Assembly: GCF_004332115.1 (NCBI RefSeq)
Contig: NZ_SJPA01000003.1
Location: forward strand, 186,001 to 250,000
Source: Chlorobium sp. N1
GTDB taxonomy: Bacteria; Bacteroidota; Chlorobiia; Chlorobiales; Chlorobiaceae
Direction: 5' to 3'
Length of the DNA: 64,000 nucleotides
Below the pieces are notes generated by a model, which made no database searches, had not been told where the DNA came from, and was given only the letters and a program-made list of their open reading frames with translations. The position numbers and the translations under genes were made by a program. This document shows, in pieces, positions 47,531 to 57,220 of the stretch. Every line of letters starts with the position of its first letter. Position 1 is the first letter of the stretch.

Positions 47531-49639
47531 ATGCCGGAACGTTCTTCCCTCGCTTCCCTGAAAGGGATGGGCCCGAAAAAGGTCGCGATCCTCCGTGAGG
47601 CGGGCCTCGGCACGTTCGAGGACCTTTTCGAGCTCTTCCCGCGCCGCTACCTCGACCGGCGCTGGATGACGCCCGTCCGCCAGCTTCGTGCGGGCCAGAG
47701 CGCGACCGTCGTCGGCACCGTGACGGCCGCCTCCGTGGAGAGCGGCCAGCGCGGGCGCTCCCGGTTCCGTGCGACGCTCTCCGACGGATCCGGGCAGCTG
47801 GAGCTGACCTGGTTCCGCGGCGTGCGCTACTTCTCGCGCGCCATAGCGGTGGGCGACGCGCTCGCCGTCTTCGGAAAGGTGGGGTATTTCGGCAGCCGTC
47901 CCCAGATGCAGCATCCCGACTTCGACCGGCTCGGCAGCGAGCGCCGGGAGGAGGGGAGCGACTTCTCGCTCTACAACACCGGCCGCATCATCCCGCTCTA
48001 TGCGACGAGCGAAGCCATGAAGCAGTCGGGGCTCGGTTCCCGCCAGCTGCGTGCGCTCATGACACAGGCTTTCGACGTGCAGCCGCCCGGGGGTGCCGAG
48101 AACCTGAGCCATGAAGTCATCGCTTCGAACGACCTCATGGCGCTCGGCGAAGCCTACCGCGAAATCCACTTTCCCTCCTCTCCGGAGCGGCTCGATCGGG
48201 CGGTCCGGCGCATGAAGTGGACGGAGCTCTTCTATGCGCAGCTGCTCTTCGCGCTCCGCCGCCACACGGCGCGCCACCAGCGCAGCGCACCTCTCTTCAC
48301 CCATTCGGGCGAGCATACGGCGGGCCTCTACCGGGCCCTGCCGTACGAGCTGACCGACGACCAGAAAAGGGTCGTCCGGGAGATCTACCGCGACCTCAGA
48401 AGCGGCAGCCCCATGCAGCGCCTCGTGCAGGGCGACGTGGGATCCGGCAAAACCGCCGTGGCCATGCTCTCGATGGCGCTTGCCGCCGACAACGGCCTGC
48501 AGTCGGCCTTCATGGCGCCGACCGAGATCCTGGCGGTGCAGCACTGGCTTTCTCTGCGGCGCTTCTTCGAGCCGCTCGGCCTCGAGGTCGCGCTGTTCAG
48601 CGGCAAGCAGCCGAAGCGGCTGCGCGAGGAGCTGCAGATGCGCCTGCGCGAGGGCGAGGTGCACCTTGCCGTCGGGACCCACGCCCTCATCGAGGATGCG
48701 GTGCGCTACCGCCGGCTCGGGCTCGTCGTCATCGACGAGCAGCACCGCTTCGGGGTGCTGCAGCGCAAGGCCCTGCAGGAGAAGGCCGAAAACCCGCACG
48801 TGCTGCTCATGACCGCGACCCCGATCCCGAGGACGCTCACGATGGGGGCGTTCGGCGATCTCGACGTGTCGGTGATCCGCCAGATGCCTTCCGGCCGCAG
48901 CCCGGTGCGCACCATCGTCAGGCCGGAGTCCGCCGTCGGGAAGGTCCACGACTTCATCCGCAGTGAGATCGCCGCCGGACGGCAGGCCTACGTCGTCTAT
49001 CCGCTCGTCGAGGAGTCGGAGAAGAGCGACCTCAAGGCGGCGGTGGAAGGGTTCGAAGAGCTGTCCGGGTCGGTGTTTCCCGATCTCAAGCTCGGGCTCA
49101 TCCATGGCCAGATGAACCCCGAGGAGAAAGACTCGGTCATGCGGCGTTTCCGTTCCGGCGAGCTCCAGCTGCTCGTCGGCACGACCGTCATCGAGGTCGG
49201 CGTCGACGTCCCGAACGCCACCGTGATCCTCATCGAGCACGCCGAGCGCTTCGGGCTCGCCCAGCTCCACCAGCTCAGGGGGCGGGTGGGGCGCGGAGCG
49301 CACCCCTCGAACTGCTTCCTGCTCTACCGGAAGCTTACCGAGGAGGCCCGCGAGCGGCTCCGGGCGATGGAGGGCACCACCGACGGGTTCGTGATTTCCG
49401 AGACCGACGCACGCATCCGCGGTGCGGGCAACCTGCTCGGCAAAGAGCAGTCGGGCACGGTCAGCGGGTTAAAGATCGCGGATCTCTCGCTCGATTTTGA
49501 TATCATGCAGTCTGCCCGCAGCGCCGCCTTCGCCCTCGTCGAGGCGGATCCGGGGCTGCAGCGGCCGGAAAACGAGCCGGTGCGCCGGTGGTACCGGGAG
49601 CGGTGCCTGGGACGGCGCACCCTTGCCGACATCGGATGA
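47531..49639 (+). CDS. recG: ATP-dependent DNA helicase RecG
   Basis: Remodels stalled forks and Holliday junctions. The 702-residue protein has an N-terminal wedge/OB domain (about 60-150, GQSATVVGTVTAAS to LTWFRGVRYF), helicase motif I QGDVGSGKTAVAMLSM, motif Ia APTEILAVQHW, motif II VIDEQHRFGVLQR, motif III LLMTATPIPRTL, motif V/VI TTVIEVGVDVPNAT and QLRGRVGRG. The family's C-terminal segment (GAGNLLGKEQSGTVSG) is present. ATG 47531 is chosen over an upstream in-frame start at 47459, which would precede the promoter -10. rsgA follows after 36 bp. Confidence 0.96.
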   Translation: MPERSSLASLKGMGPKKVAILREAGLGTFEDLFELFPRRYLDRRWMTPVRQLRAGQSATVVGTVTAASVESGQRGRSRFRATLSDGSGQLELTWFRGVRYFSRAIAVGDALAVFGKVGYFGSRPQMQHPDFDRLGSERREEGSDFSLYNTGRIIPLYATSEAMKQSGLGSRQLRALMTQAFDVQPPGGAENLSHEVIASNDLMALGEAYREIHFPSSPERLDRAVRRMKWTELFYAQLLFALRRHTARHQRSAPLFTHSGEHTAGLYRALPYELTDDQKRVVREIYRDLRSGSPMQRLVQGDVGSGKTAVAMLSMALAADNGLQSAFMAPTEILAVQHWLSLRRFFEPLGLEVALFSGKQPKRLREELQMRLREGEVHLAVGTHALIEDAVRYRRLGLVVIDEQHRFGVLQRKALQEKAENPHVLLMTATPIPRTLTMGAFGDLDVSVIRQMPSGRSPVRTIVRPESAVGKVHDFIRSEIAAGRQAYVVYPLVEESEKSDLKAAVEGFEELSGSVFPDLKLGLIHGQMNPEEKDSVMRRFRSGELQLLVGTTVIEVGVDVPNATVILIEHAERFGLAQLHQLRGRVGRGAHPSNCFLLYRKLTEEARERLRAMEGTTDGFVISETDARIRGAGNLLGKEQSGTVSGLKIADLSLDFDIMQSARSAAFALVEADPGLQRPENEPVRRWYRERCLGRRTLADIG

Positions 49640-49675
49640 GCCGGTCATACCACGCAATACGCAAACGAGCAGCAT

Positions 49676-50647
49676 ATGGGTCATCCGAAAATACAGGGCA
49701 GCGGGGCGGCCGTACTCTCGCCATGCATGGTCGTCGAGGCGGCCGGTGCCTTCTACATGGCCGAGGCTCCCGACGGGACCCTCTACCGCTCCCGGACCGT
49801 CCCCCTGACGAAAAGCCATAACGAGGGCAGCTCGCTCGTCGCCGTCGGCGATATGGTGCTGCTCAGGCCCTCTCCGGGAGAGGGCGGGGTGGCGGAGGCC
49901 GTCATCACCGAAGTGCTGCGGCGCCAGAGCGTCCTTTCCAGGCGGCGCGACCCGAGGCGGAACCGAAGCCGGGAGAAGGTGCAGGTCATTGCGGCCAACA
50001 TCGACCAGCTGGTGGTGGTCTCCTCCGCCTTCGACCCTCCGCCGAGTCTCCGCCTCATCGACCGCTATCTGGCCTTCGCCGAGTCGGAGCAGCTCGAGCC
50101 GCTCCTCATCGTCAACAAGTCGGATCTCGACCCGAAGGGCGAGGCCGTGGCGGCAATGGAGCTCTACGGGGAGCTCGGCTACCGGGTGCTGCACCTGAGT
50201 GCGAAGAAGGGGATCGGAATCGAGCCGCTCCTCCAGGCGCTCGAGGGCCGGGTTTCGGCCTTCAGCGGCCACTCCGGGGTGGGCAAGTCGAGCCTCATCA
50301 ACCGCATCCAGGTCGAGAAGCGCCTCCAGACCTCCCGCACGAGCTCGAAGAGCGGCAAGGGGGTGCATACCACGAGCCGCGCCGTCATGCTCCGCCTCCC
50401 GGGCGGGGGGCATGCGATCGACACTCCCGGCATCCGCGAGTTCAGTCTTTCCGGCATCAGCCGCGAAAACCTCCGGTTCTTCTTCCGTGAGTTCCTCCCG
50501 CTCATGCCCTCCTGCTCCTTCTCCTCATGTTCGCACACGGTGGAGCCCGGCTGCGCGGTGCGGCGTGCCGCCGAAGAGGGCCTCGTGCACCCCTCCCGCT
50601 ACGAGAGCTACCTGGCCCTCTACGAGGGCCTTGAGGACGGAGACTGA
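49676..50647 (+). CDS. rsgA: Ribosome small-subunit-dependent GTPase A
   Basis: Circularly permuted GTPase checking maturation of the 30S subunit. The 323-residue protein has an N-terminal OB fold, then G4 (IVNKSDLDPKGE), followed by G1 FSGHSGVGKSSLINRI and G3 DTPGIREF, the permuted order being diagnostic. A C-terminal zinc site is formed by CSFSSCSHTVEPGC. Length is standard. It follows recG closely on the same strand. Confidence 0.95.
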   Translation: MGHPKIQGSGAAVLSPCMVVEAAGAFYMAEAPDGTLYRSRTVPLTKSHNEGSSLVAVGDMVLLRPSPGEGGVAEAVITEVLRRQSVLSRRRDPRRNRSREKVQVIAANIDQLVVVSSAFDPPPSLRLIDRYLAFAESEQLEPLLIVNKSDLDPKGEAVAAMELYGELGYRVLHLSAKKGIGIEPLLQALEGRVSAFSGHSGVGKSSLINRIQVEKRLQTSRTSSKSGKGVHTTSRAVMLRLPGGGHAIDTPGIREFSLSGISRENLRFFFREFLPLMPSCSFSSCSHTVEPGCAVRRAAEEGLVHPSRYESYLALYEGLEDGD

Positions 50648-50745
50648 ACGCTGCGCTGCGGGGGTTTTCCGGTAGCGCCGAAATCCGTACCTTTACAGTT
50701 CATCCGTTGTAAGTGTATTTCCGAGACCCTGAAACCATAGAGATC

Positions 50746-52119
50746 ATGATCACGACCGTCAATCCTGCAACGGAGGAGGTGCTCGCCACCTATCCGGCAA
50801 TGGACGAGCGGGAGCTCGGCGAACTCGTCGCTCAAGCCGACGCCGCCTACCGCTCCTGGAGGAACAGCGCGCCCGAAGAGCGCCGTAAGGCCATGCACCG
50901 CCTTGCCGCCCTTCTCGAAGAGGAGGCCGGGCAGCATGCCGAGCTGATCAGCCGCGAGATGGGCAAGCCCCTCTCGCAGGCGGTGGCGGAGGTCAAAAAG
51001 TCGGCCTGGGTCTGCAGCTACTACGCCGATCATGCCGAGCAGTTCCTCCGGCCGGAGGAGAGCGAGCTCGACGGCATGCGGAGTGTCGTGCGTTTCGACC
51101 CCATCGGCCTGGTGCTCGGCGTCATGCCCTGGAACTTCCCCTTCTGGCAGGTATTCCGTTTCGCCGTCCCGGCCCTGATGGCCGGCAACGGCATTCTCGT
51201 CAAGCACGCCCCCAACGTCACCGGCTCGTCGGTCGCGATGGAGTCGCTTTTCCTCCGGGCGGGTTTTCCCGAGCACCTCTACCGCGCCGTGCACATCGAC
51301 CTCGAGGAGGTCGACCGCCTGAGCGGGTTCCTCATCGACCATCCGGCCGTGGCGGCCGTCTCGGTGACCGGCAGCACCGGCGCGGGACGCGCCGTCGCAA
51401 CGAAGGCGGGCCATGCGCTCAAGCGCAGCGTGCTCGAGCTCGGAGGCAGCGATCCCTACATCGTGCTCGACGATGCCGACGTGCGCCAGGCGGTCCAGCA
51501 CTGCGCAGCGGCCCGCCTGCTCAACAGCGGCCAGAGCTGCATCGCCGCCAAGCGCTTCATCGTGCACTCGTCCCTCATGGAGGAGTTCGAAAGCCTCCTG
51601 CTCGAGCGGATGCGGGGCGCGGTGATGGGCGACCCCTTCGATTCTTCGGTCGAGGTCGGCCCGATCGCCCGGCGGGATCTGCGCGATGAGCTCCACAGCC
51701 AGGTGGCGCGCAGCATCGCCGGCGGGGCGCGGCTGCTCTGCGGCGGCGCCGTACCCGAACGGAAGGGCTACTTCTATCCGCCGACGGTGCTTTCGGGGGT
51801 GAAGGCCGGAATGGCCTGTTACAGCGAGGAGCTGTTCGGGCCGGTGGCGACACTGATCGAAGCCCGGGACGACCAGGAGGCGGTGATGATCGCGAACGAT
51901 ACCCCCTTCGGCCTCGGCTCGGCGGTGTTCTCGGCGGACCTGGACCGGGCTATGGCCATCGCGGCCAGGCTCGATACCGGAAACTGCTTCATCAACGGCA
52001 TGGTGAAGTCCGATCCGCGCCTTCCCTTCGGCGGCGTCAAGCAGTCGGGATACGGCCGTGAGCTCGCCCGTTACGGCATCCGCGAGTTCGTCAACGTCAA
52101 GAGCCTCTGCATCGCCTGA
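50746..52119 (+). CDS. Aldehyde dehydrogenase, succinate-semialdehyde dehydrogenase-like
   Basis: A 457-residue NAD(P)-dependent aldehyde dehydrogenase. Catalytic Glu is in LKRSVLELGGSDPYIVL and the nucleophilic Cys in NSGQSCIAAKRFIVH; the cofactor site has VTGSTGAGRAVA, and PWNFPFWQVFRFAVPALMAGN is the conserved Asn region. Sequence and length are closest to the Sad/GabD-like succinate-semialdehyde class, but the substrate is inferred. In organisms with an rTCA cycle such an enzyme could act on succinate semialdehyde or a related aldehyde. The upstream in-frame start at 50713 adds residues not expected for the family. Confidence 0.88.
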   Translation: MITTVNPATEEVLATYPAMDERELGELVAQADAAYRSWRNSAPEERRKAMHRLAALLEEEAGQHAELISREMGKPLSQAVAEVKKSAWVCSYYADHAEQFLRPEESELDGMRSVVRFDPIGLVLGVMPWNFPFWQVFRFAVPALMAGNGILVKHAPNVTGSSVAMESLFLRAGFPEHLYRAVHIDLEEVDRLSGFLIDHPAVAAVSVTGSTGAGRAVATKAGHALKRSVLELGGSDPYIVLDDADVRQAVQHCAAARLLNSGQSCIAAKRFIVHSSLMEEFESLLLERMRGAVMGDPFDSSVEVGPIARRDLRDELHSQVARSIAGGARLLCGGAVPERKGYFYPPTVLSGVKAGMACYSEELFGPVATLIEARDDQEAVMIANDTPFGLGSAVFSADLDRAMAIAARLDTGNCFINGMVKSDPRLPFGGVKQSGYGRELARYGIREFVNVKSLCIA

Positions 52120-52140
52120 GTCGGGCCCCGGTTCGGCCGG

Positions 52141-52204
52141 AAAAAAAGCGCCCTCAGGGGGCTGGACATGCCTGCAACGGCTTCTGTCCCGCTCCCTGAG
52201 GGCG
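52141..52204 (-). terminator. Terminator of the LuxR-type regulator gene
   Basis: An 11-bp perfect stem (CGCCCTCAGGG at 52149-52159 with CCCTGAGGGCG at 52194-52204) encloses a 34-base loop, and the minus strand then runs into seven T residues (52141-52147). It lies about 40 bp beyond the regulator stop on that strand. The loop is longer than usual. Confidence 0.65.
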
Positions 52205-52245
52205 TACTTCGGTATCTCCCTGCGCCTTCCCCGAGAGGGGAGTGC

Positions 52246-53463
52246 TTACATGGTGACGGCCAGGTCGGAGAGGTAGGTCTTGATCGACTGGTGCTTGCCG
52301 AGGCCGAGCTTCTTGTGCATCCGGTAGCGGATGCTCTCCATGCCCCTCGTCGAGATGCCGACCGAACGGGCGATTTCCCGCGTGTCGTAGTTCAGCTTCA
52401 CGAGCAGGCTGATGCGCAGTTCCCGCTGGTTGAGGTTCGGGTGCTTCTTCTGCAGCTTCGAGAGGAAGACGCTGTCGGCTTCGGTGAGCTCTATGTTCAG
52501 GCGCTTCTCGATGGTTTCCGTTTCGATCAGGCTCAGGCACGAGTCGGTCATCTGCCGCTTCTGGGTCGGGTCGATGTCGAGGGCGTAGATCTGGTCGAGC
52601 AGGTTGCGCAGCGCGGTGGTTTTTTCCGCGATTGCCGTCGACACCCTCGTCAGTTCCATGTCCTGCGTGGCGATCCTCGCCTTCAGCTCGGCGATCTCCT
52701 TCTCGAAGTCCCTGCCGGACTTCTTGTTCAGCTCCGTCTGTGCATTCATTTTGATTACCATGTGTGTGAGTCGTTGTTCGAGCTCTTGTTTGAGTTTATC
52801 CAGTTCCATCTCCTTCTCGCTCTCCTTGGCCCTGAGGTCCGACTGCATCGCCTCGACGGCCTTGAAAAACAAGTGGAACCGGTTGTCGGGTGAAGGGATG
52901 GCGATATGCTGGTCGAGCATATTCATCCATGATATTCTTGCAACTGCCGCAAGAAATTCGTTTTTGGCCCGGATCTGGCTGCACTCCGCCGCCGTCCGGC
53001 CGTTTTTCTCTTCCTGGGTTCCTCCGAGAACGGCCTCCGCCTTCGCTTCGGCATCTTCGTACGTGGTCGCCATGATGGCGTCGATCCCTTCGGGCACGAT
53101 GGCGATGAATGATTCGACGACGACGCGGACGGGTTCCTTTACGTTGAAAAAAACGACGCACCGCAACCCCGGCGACCAGTTGAAGATGATATCGGCGATC
53201 GACTGCTTGTAGCTGAGGTTCACCTCGCCGACATGGCTGAGGTCCCAGAGCAGCGTGACCGCCTCTTTGCCGAGTCCGCACTCCCTGACGGCACGGTCGA
53301 GCATCGCCGTGTCCATCCTGCTGAGAGCGATGTCCCGGTCCGCCTCGACCCAGATATGCAGGATGCTTCCTGTTACATGGCGGATCTTCTTGACGTAGCC
53401 CTCATCGTCGTGGAGGCTCTCCCAATGGATTTTTTTTGCTATTTTTCCGCCGTTACCACGCAT
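52246..53463 (-). CDS. LuxR-type transcriptional regulator with STAS-like N-terminal domain and coiled coil
   Basis: A 405-residue protein. Residues about 1-150 form an alpha/beta domain (GSILHIWVEADRDIALSRMD, VTLLWDLSHVGEVN, LRCVVFFNVKEP, IDAIMATTYEDAEAKAEAVL) that resembles the STAS/SpoIIAA-like fold in strand-helix order; this is inference. A middle helical part leads into a long coiled coil (about 210-300, KEMELDKLKQELEQRL onwards). The C-terminus (about 345-405) is a helix-turn-helix of the Bacteroidetes/Chlorobi LuxR type: LNQRELRISLLVKL, REIARSVGISTRGMESIRYRMHKKLGL. No receiver domain or membrane segment is present. It has its own promoter and terminator. Confidence 0.75.
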   Translation of the reverse strand: MRGNGGKIAKKIHWESLHDDEGYVKKIRHVTGSILHIWVEADRDIALSRMDTAMLDRAVRECGLGKEAVTLLWDLSHVGEVNLSYKQSIADIIFNWSPGLRCVVFFNVKEPVRVVVESFIAIVPEGIDAIMATTYEDAEAKAEAVLGGTQEEKNGRTAAECSQIRAKNEFLAAVARISWMNMLDQHIAIPSPDNRFHLFFKAVEAMQSDLRAKESEKEMELDKLKQELEQRLTHMVIKMNAQTELNKKSGRDFEKEIAELKARIATQDMELTRVSTAIAEKTTALRNLLDQIYALDIDPTQKRQMTDSCLSLIETETIEKRLNIELTEADSVFLSKLQKKHPNLNQRELRISLLVKLNYDTREIARSVGISTRGMESIRYRMHKKLGLGKHQSIKTYLSDLAVTM

Positions 53464-53516
53464 CCTGTTTCGTGTCGGGTGAACTACTTCCCGCTTTACT
53501 GTATGTTGCTTGATGT

Positions 53517-53546
53517 AATATTGGTCTTTTCCCCGCAGATATCCAA
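53517..53546 (-). promoter_or_regulatory. Promoter of the LuxR-type regulator
   Basis: Minus strand: TTGGAT (53541-53546), 18 bp, AATATT (53517-53522), about 54 bp upstream of the regulator start. The surrounding intergenic stretch of about 210 bp (53464-53673) is clearly AT-rich compared with the rest of the window and must also hold the promoter of the plus-strand lipid kinase gene, which I could not place. Confidence 0.5.
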
Positions 53547-53673
53547 CTTTTTTTGACGTTTTCTGATAAAAATACTTCTATTTGGTCTCGAATACTGCGA
53601 TGGAGTAAGTGTTTTCGACCGTTCGTTATGTGCTCGGGAATACGGCGCATTTTTTACTTGAATCCTTTCTTCT

Positions 53674-54570
53674 ATGGCAACTGAGCCCTTTTTGACCTTC
53701 ATCGTCAATCCCTGTGCCGGGGGAGGCCGAGCCCGGCGCCGCCTCGACGACCTCCTGCGCACGTCCTCCCTGCCGCCGCAGGCGGAGGTCGCCGTAAGCC
53801 GCCATGCGGGCCATGCCGTCGAACTTGCCGTCGAGGCGGCATCCCGCGGCCGTTCCCTTGTCGCCTGCGGCGGCGACGGCACGCTGCACGAGATCCTCAA
53901 CGCCGTCGCCGGTACCGGCACCGCCCTTGGGGTGCTGCCGCTCGGTTCGGCAAACGACTTCCTGAAAAGCTTCAGCCCCGAATCGGGCGCCCTTCCCGGC
54001 AGCCGCCGTACCCGGGTCGATATCGGCCGGGTGGCGTTCGGCGGGGGAAAAGAGCGGCACTTCATCAACTCCCTCGGCCTCGGCTTCACCGGCCGCATCG
54101 CCGGCGCCGTCGGGCGCTCGCGGCTCCTGAGTGGGGAGCTGCGCTACGTCTCTGCCCTTCTGCGCGTCCTTATAGGTTATGCGCCGGTAAAAATGCATAT
54201 TGAAATCACGCTTCCCGACCGCCGGGTGGTGCTTGACGAGCCGGTCTTCGCCTTCTCTGTCGGCAACGGAAGTGTCGAGGGCGGGAAGTTCCGGATCGCA
54301 CCCGGGGCCGATCTCCGGGACGGACTCCTGGACGTCTGCATCCTGAGGGCGATCCACCCGATTGCGCTTCCCGGACTCATCCTGCGCTACCTCCGCGGAA
54401 CCCAGGCGCGGCACCCGCGGGTCCTCGTCTGCAGGGCGCGGCGTATCGAGCTGCGGCTCACCGGTCCCGAGGTGCTGCATATGGACGGGGAGGTCTACCG
54501 GGGGGTCGGCGGAGAGCTCTCCATCGAGGCGGTGCCGGGCGGGCTCGAGATGCTCTTGCCGGAAGCCTGA
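53674..54570 (+). CDS. Diacylglycerol kinase-family lipid kinase (YegS-like)
   Basis: A 298-residue soluble lipid or sphingoid-type kinase. The N-terminal ATP-binding domain has LTFIVNPCAGGGRARRRLDD and the conserved CGGDGTLHEILNAVAGTG and LPLGSANDFLKSF. The C-terminal beta-sandwich has HFINSLGLGFTGRIAG and the final metal-binding-type LHMDGEVYRG. The family phosphorylates diacylglycerol or related lipids at the membrane face. The substrate is inferred. It is divergent from the LuxR-type regulator and 50 bp ahead of the GlmU-like gene. Confidence 0.88.
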   Translation: MATEPFLTFIVNPCAGGGRARRRLDDLLRTSSLPPQAEVAVSRHAGHAVELAVEAASRGRSLVACGGDGTLHEILNAVAGTGTALGVLPLGSANDFLKSFSPESGALPGSRRTRVDIGRVAFGGGKERHFINSLGLGFTGRIAGAVGRSRLLSGELRYVSALLRVLIGYAPVKMHIEITLPDRRVVLDEPVFAFSVGNGSVEGGKFRIAPGADLRDGLLDVCILRAIHPIALPGLILRYLRGTQARHPRVLVCRARRIELRLTGPEVLHMDGEVYRGVGGELSIEAVPGGLEMLLPEA

Positions 54571-54620
54571 GGGGTGGAGCGCCCCCGGAACACGATATTC
54601 TACAATGGAGCGAACTTGTC

Positions 54621-55868
54621 ATGCAGGTCCTTGTCTTTGAAGATGCGCTGGTCGAACGGCTGATGCCTCTCGTGGGGCTCAAGCCGGTCTATGCCCTGAC
54701 AAGCGGCCTTTTGACGCTGCGCGAAAAGTTCGAGCGCCGCGCGCCCTCCCTCTCCTTCACCTACCACCTCCGCCGGAGCCTCGCTCCCTGGTATGCCCTC
54801 CAGGCCCCTTCCGCTCCGGTGAACCGCCTTCACGAAGAGGACATCCTCCTGCTCAACGGCAGGCTGGTTTCGGACGAGCGGCTCGCCTCGTTCCTCTCTG
54901 CCGGTGATTTCCGGCCCGGCACCGCCTGGGTGCAGCAGGGGCAGCTGCTCCTGGCCCGCGTTCCCGCCTCCATGGTCGCGGGGGACGACGGCCTCTTCCC
55001 CGACCTTTTCGACACCCTCCGGCTGCAGCGGGAGCTGCGGCTTGAAGCCGTCGAAGGCTTCAGGCTCCTCTCAAACCTCTGGGACCCGATCGCCTTCCAC
55101 GAGGAGGAGCTCCGGCGCGACGCGGAGATGCTGCCGCTCGGCCGGATCGAGGGAGAGCTGCACCCTTCGGCCGTCGTGACCGATCCGTCGGCGACCTGGG
55201 TCGCCCCCGGCGCCGTCGTCCGGGCGGGCGCCGTGCTCGACGCCGACGGCGGGTTCGTCTCCGTGGGGCCGGGCGCCGTCGTCGAGCCGCTGGCGCTCCT
55301 CATGCAGAACGTCCACCTCGGCGAGGGAGCCCGGGTGAAGGCCATGGCGCGCGTCTACAGCAACGTCTCCATCGGCCGCCGCTCGAAAGTCGGCGGAGAG
55401 GTCGAGGATTCCATCGTCGAGGGGTACGCCAACAAACAGCACGACGGCTTCCTCGGGCACAGCTACCTCTCCAGCTGGTGCAACCTCGGCGCGGGAACGA
55501 CCACCTCGGACCTCAAGAATACCTACGGCCCCGTCCGCATCGTGCGGGGCGGCCGCGAGGAGGAGACGGGGCAGCGCTTCCTCGGGCTCATGATGGGCGA
55601 GCACACCCGCTCGGCCATCGGCACCCTCTTCAACACCGGCACCGTCGCCGGTTTCGGCTGCAACATCTTCGGCGCCGGCCTGCAGCCGAAGGAGATCCCT
55701 TCGTTCGCCTGGGGCGGCAGCGGCGGCTTCGCAGCCCACGAGGCGGAGCGCGCGCTCCAAACCGCACGGACGGCGATGGCGCGACGCCAGGTCGACATGA
55801 GTACCGAGTACGAGGCCATGTTCCGCTCGGCCGCCGCGGCCTTTGCTCTTCACGCAGTATCAGTCTAA
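54621..55868 (+). CDS. GlmU-like bifunctional sugar nucleotidyltransferase/acyltransferase (alternative bacterial type)
   Basis: A 415-residue protein of the 'alternative GlmU' type found in Bacteroidetes/Chlorobi and relatives. The N-terminal half (about 1-180) is divergent from typical nucleotidyltransferases (MQVLVFEDALVERLMPLVGLKPVYALTSG). The C-terminal half is a left-handed beta-helix of hexapeptide repeats (about 190-380, such as APGAVVRAGAVLDAD and GPGAVVEPLALLMQNVHLGEGA, ending in a YLSSWCNLGAGTTTSDLKNTYG turn). It is expected to take part in UDP-GlcNAc formation or a related nucleotide sugar. Substrate and acyl donor are inferred. Confidence 0.8.
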   Translation: MQVLVFEDALVERLMPLVGLKPVYALTSGLLTLREKFERRAPSLSFTYHLRRSLAPWYALQAPSAPVNRLHEEDILLLNGRLVSDERLASFLSAGDFRPGTAWVQQGQLLLARVPASMVAGDDGLFPDLFDTLRLQRELRLEAVEGFRLLSNLWDPIAFHEEELRRDAEMLPLGRIEGELHPSAVVTDPSATWVAPGAVVRAGAVLDADGGFVSVGPGAVVEPLALLMQNVHLGEGARVKAMARVYSNVSIGRRSKVGGEVEDSIVEGYANKQHDGFLGHSYLSSWCNLGAGTTTSDLKNTYGPVRIVRGGREEETGQRFLGLMMGEHTRSAIGTLFNTGTVAGFGCNIFGAGLQPKEIPSFAWGGSGGFAAHEAERALQTARTAMARRQVDMSTEYEAMFRSAAAAFALHAVSV

Positions 55869-55889
55869 CACCATAAGCAACCCTCCCTG

Positions 55890-56459
<570 letters not shown>

Positions 56460-56464
56460 AAATC

Positions 56465-57202
56465 ATGGACACGAAGACGATGCCGCCGCACTCCGGCGGG
56501 AGCACCGGGCCCCCTCTTCCGCCGCCGCTGCCCTCGAACGGTCACCAGGGCGACTTCATGGTCGACGGCTGGCGTGTCTTCAAGATCATGGCGGAGTTCG
56601 TCAGCGGCTTCGAGGTGATGGCGGACGCCGGCCCCGCCGTCAGCGTTTTCGGCTCGACCCGTGTCGGGGAGGAGAGCGAAGAGTACCGGCTCGCGCATTC
56701 GATCGGCGGCCTGCTCGCGCAGGAGGGCCTGGCGGTCCTGACCGGCGGAGGGCCGGGCGTCATGGAGGCGGCCAACCGCGGGGCGCAGGAGGCGGGCGGC
56801 AGCTCGATCGGCTTCAACATCAAGCTTCCCAACCAGCAGCTTCCCAACCGCTACATCGATCCCGGCCGTCTCGTCGGGTTCCAGTATTTCTTCGTGCGGA
56901 AGGTGATGTTCCTCAAGTACTCCCAGGCCTTCATCGCCCTGCCGGGCGGGTTCGGGACGCTCGACGAGGTCTCCGAGGCGATTACGCTCATCCAGACGGG
57001 CAAAAGTGCGCGCTTTCCTGTTATATTGGTCGGGAAATCCTATTGGGAGGGACTCTACGGGTGGATCAGGGATTCGATGCTCGCAGAGCACGGGTTCATC
57101 TCGCCGGAGGATCTCGGGTTCATCTACCTCGTCGACGCTCCCGAAGAGGTGCTGCCCGTCATCCGGGCGTTCTATCCGGAGGGGTACTCGCTGAATTTTT
57201 AG
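56465..57202 (+). CDS. LOG/TIGR00730-family nucleoside-monophosphate phosphoribohydrolase-like protein
   Basis: A 245-residue Rossmann-like protein. The signature motifs GGGPGVMEAANRGA and LPGGFGTLDEV are those of the LOG (lonely guy) family, some of which release bases from nucleoside 5'-monophosphates. A Pro/Gly-rich N-terminus (about 1-30) precedes the conserved core. ATG 56465 follows the amidotransferase stop by 5 bp; an in-frame start at 56324 lies inside that gene. Activity and substrate are inferred from the family. Confidence 0.88.
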   Translation: MDTKTMPPHSGGSTGPPLPPPLPSNGHQGDFMVDGWRVFKIMAEFVSGFEVMADAGPAVSVFGSTRVGEESEEYRLAHSIGGLLAQEGLAVLTGGGPGVMEAANRGAQEAGGSSIGFNIKLPNQQLPNRYIDPGRLVGFQYFFVRKVMFLKYSQAFIALPGGFGTLDEVSEAITLIQTGKSARFPVILVGKSYWEGLYGWIRDSMLAEHGFISPEDLGFIYLVDAPEEVLPVIRAFYPEGYSLNF

Positions 57203-57220
57203 GGCCGGGCGGGCGTTCCT

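Noticed and set aside
57016-57030. TATATTGG as a promoter -10
   Set aside because: It lies inside the LOG-family gene in coding context (PVILVGKSYW), with no gene start at a suitable distance.
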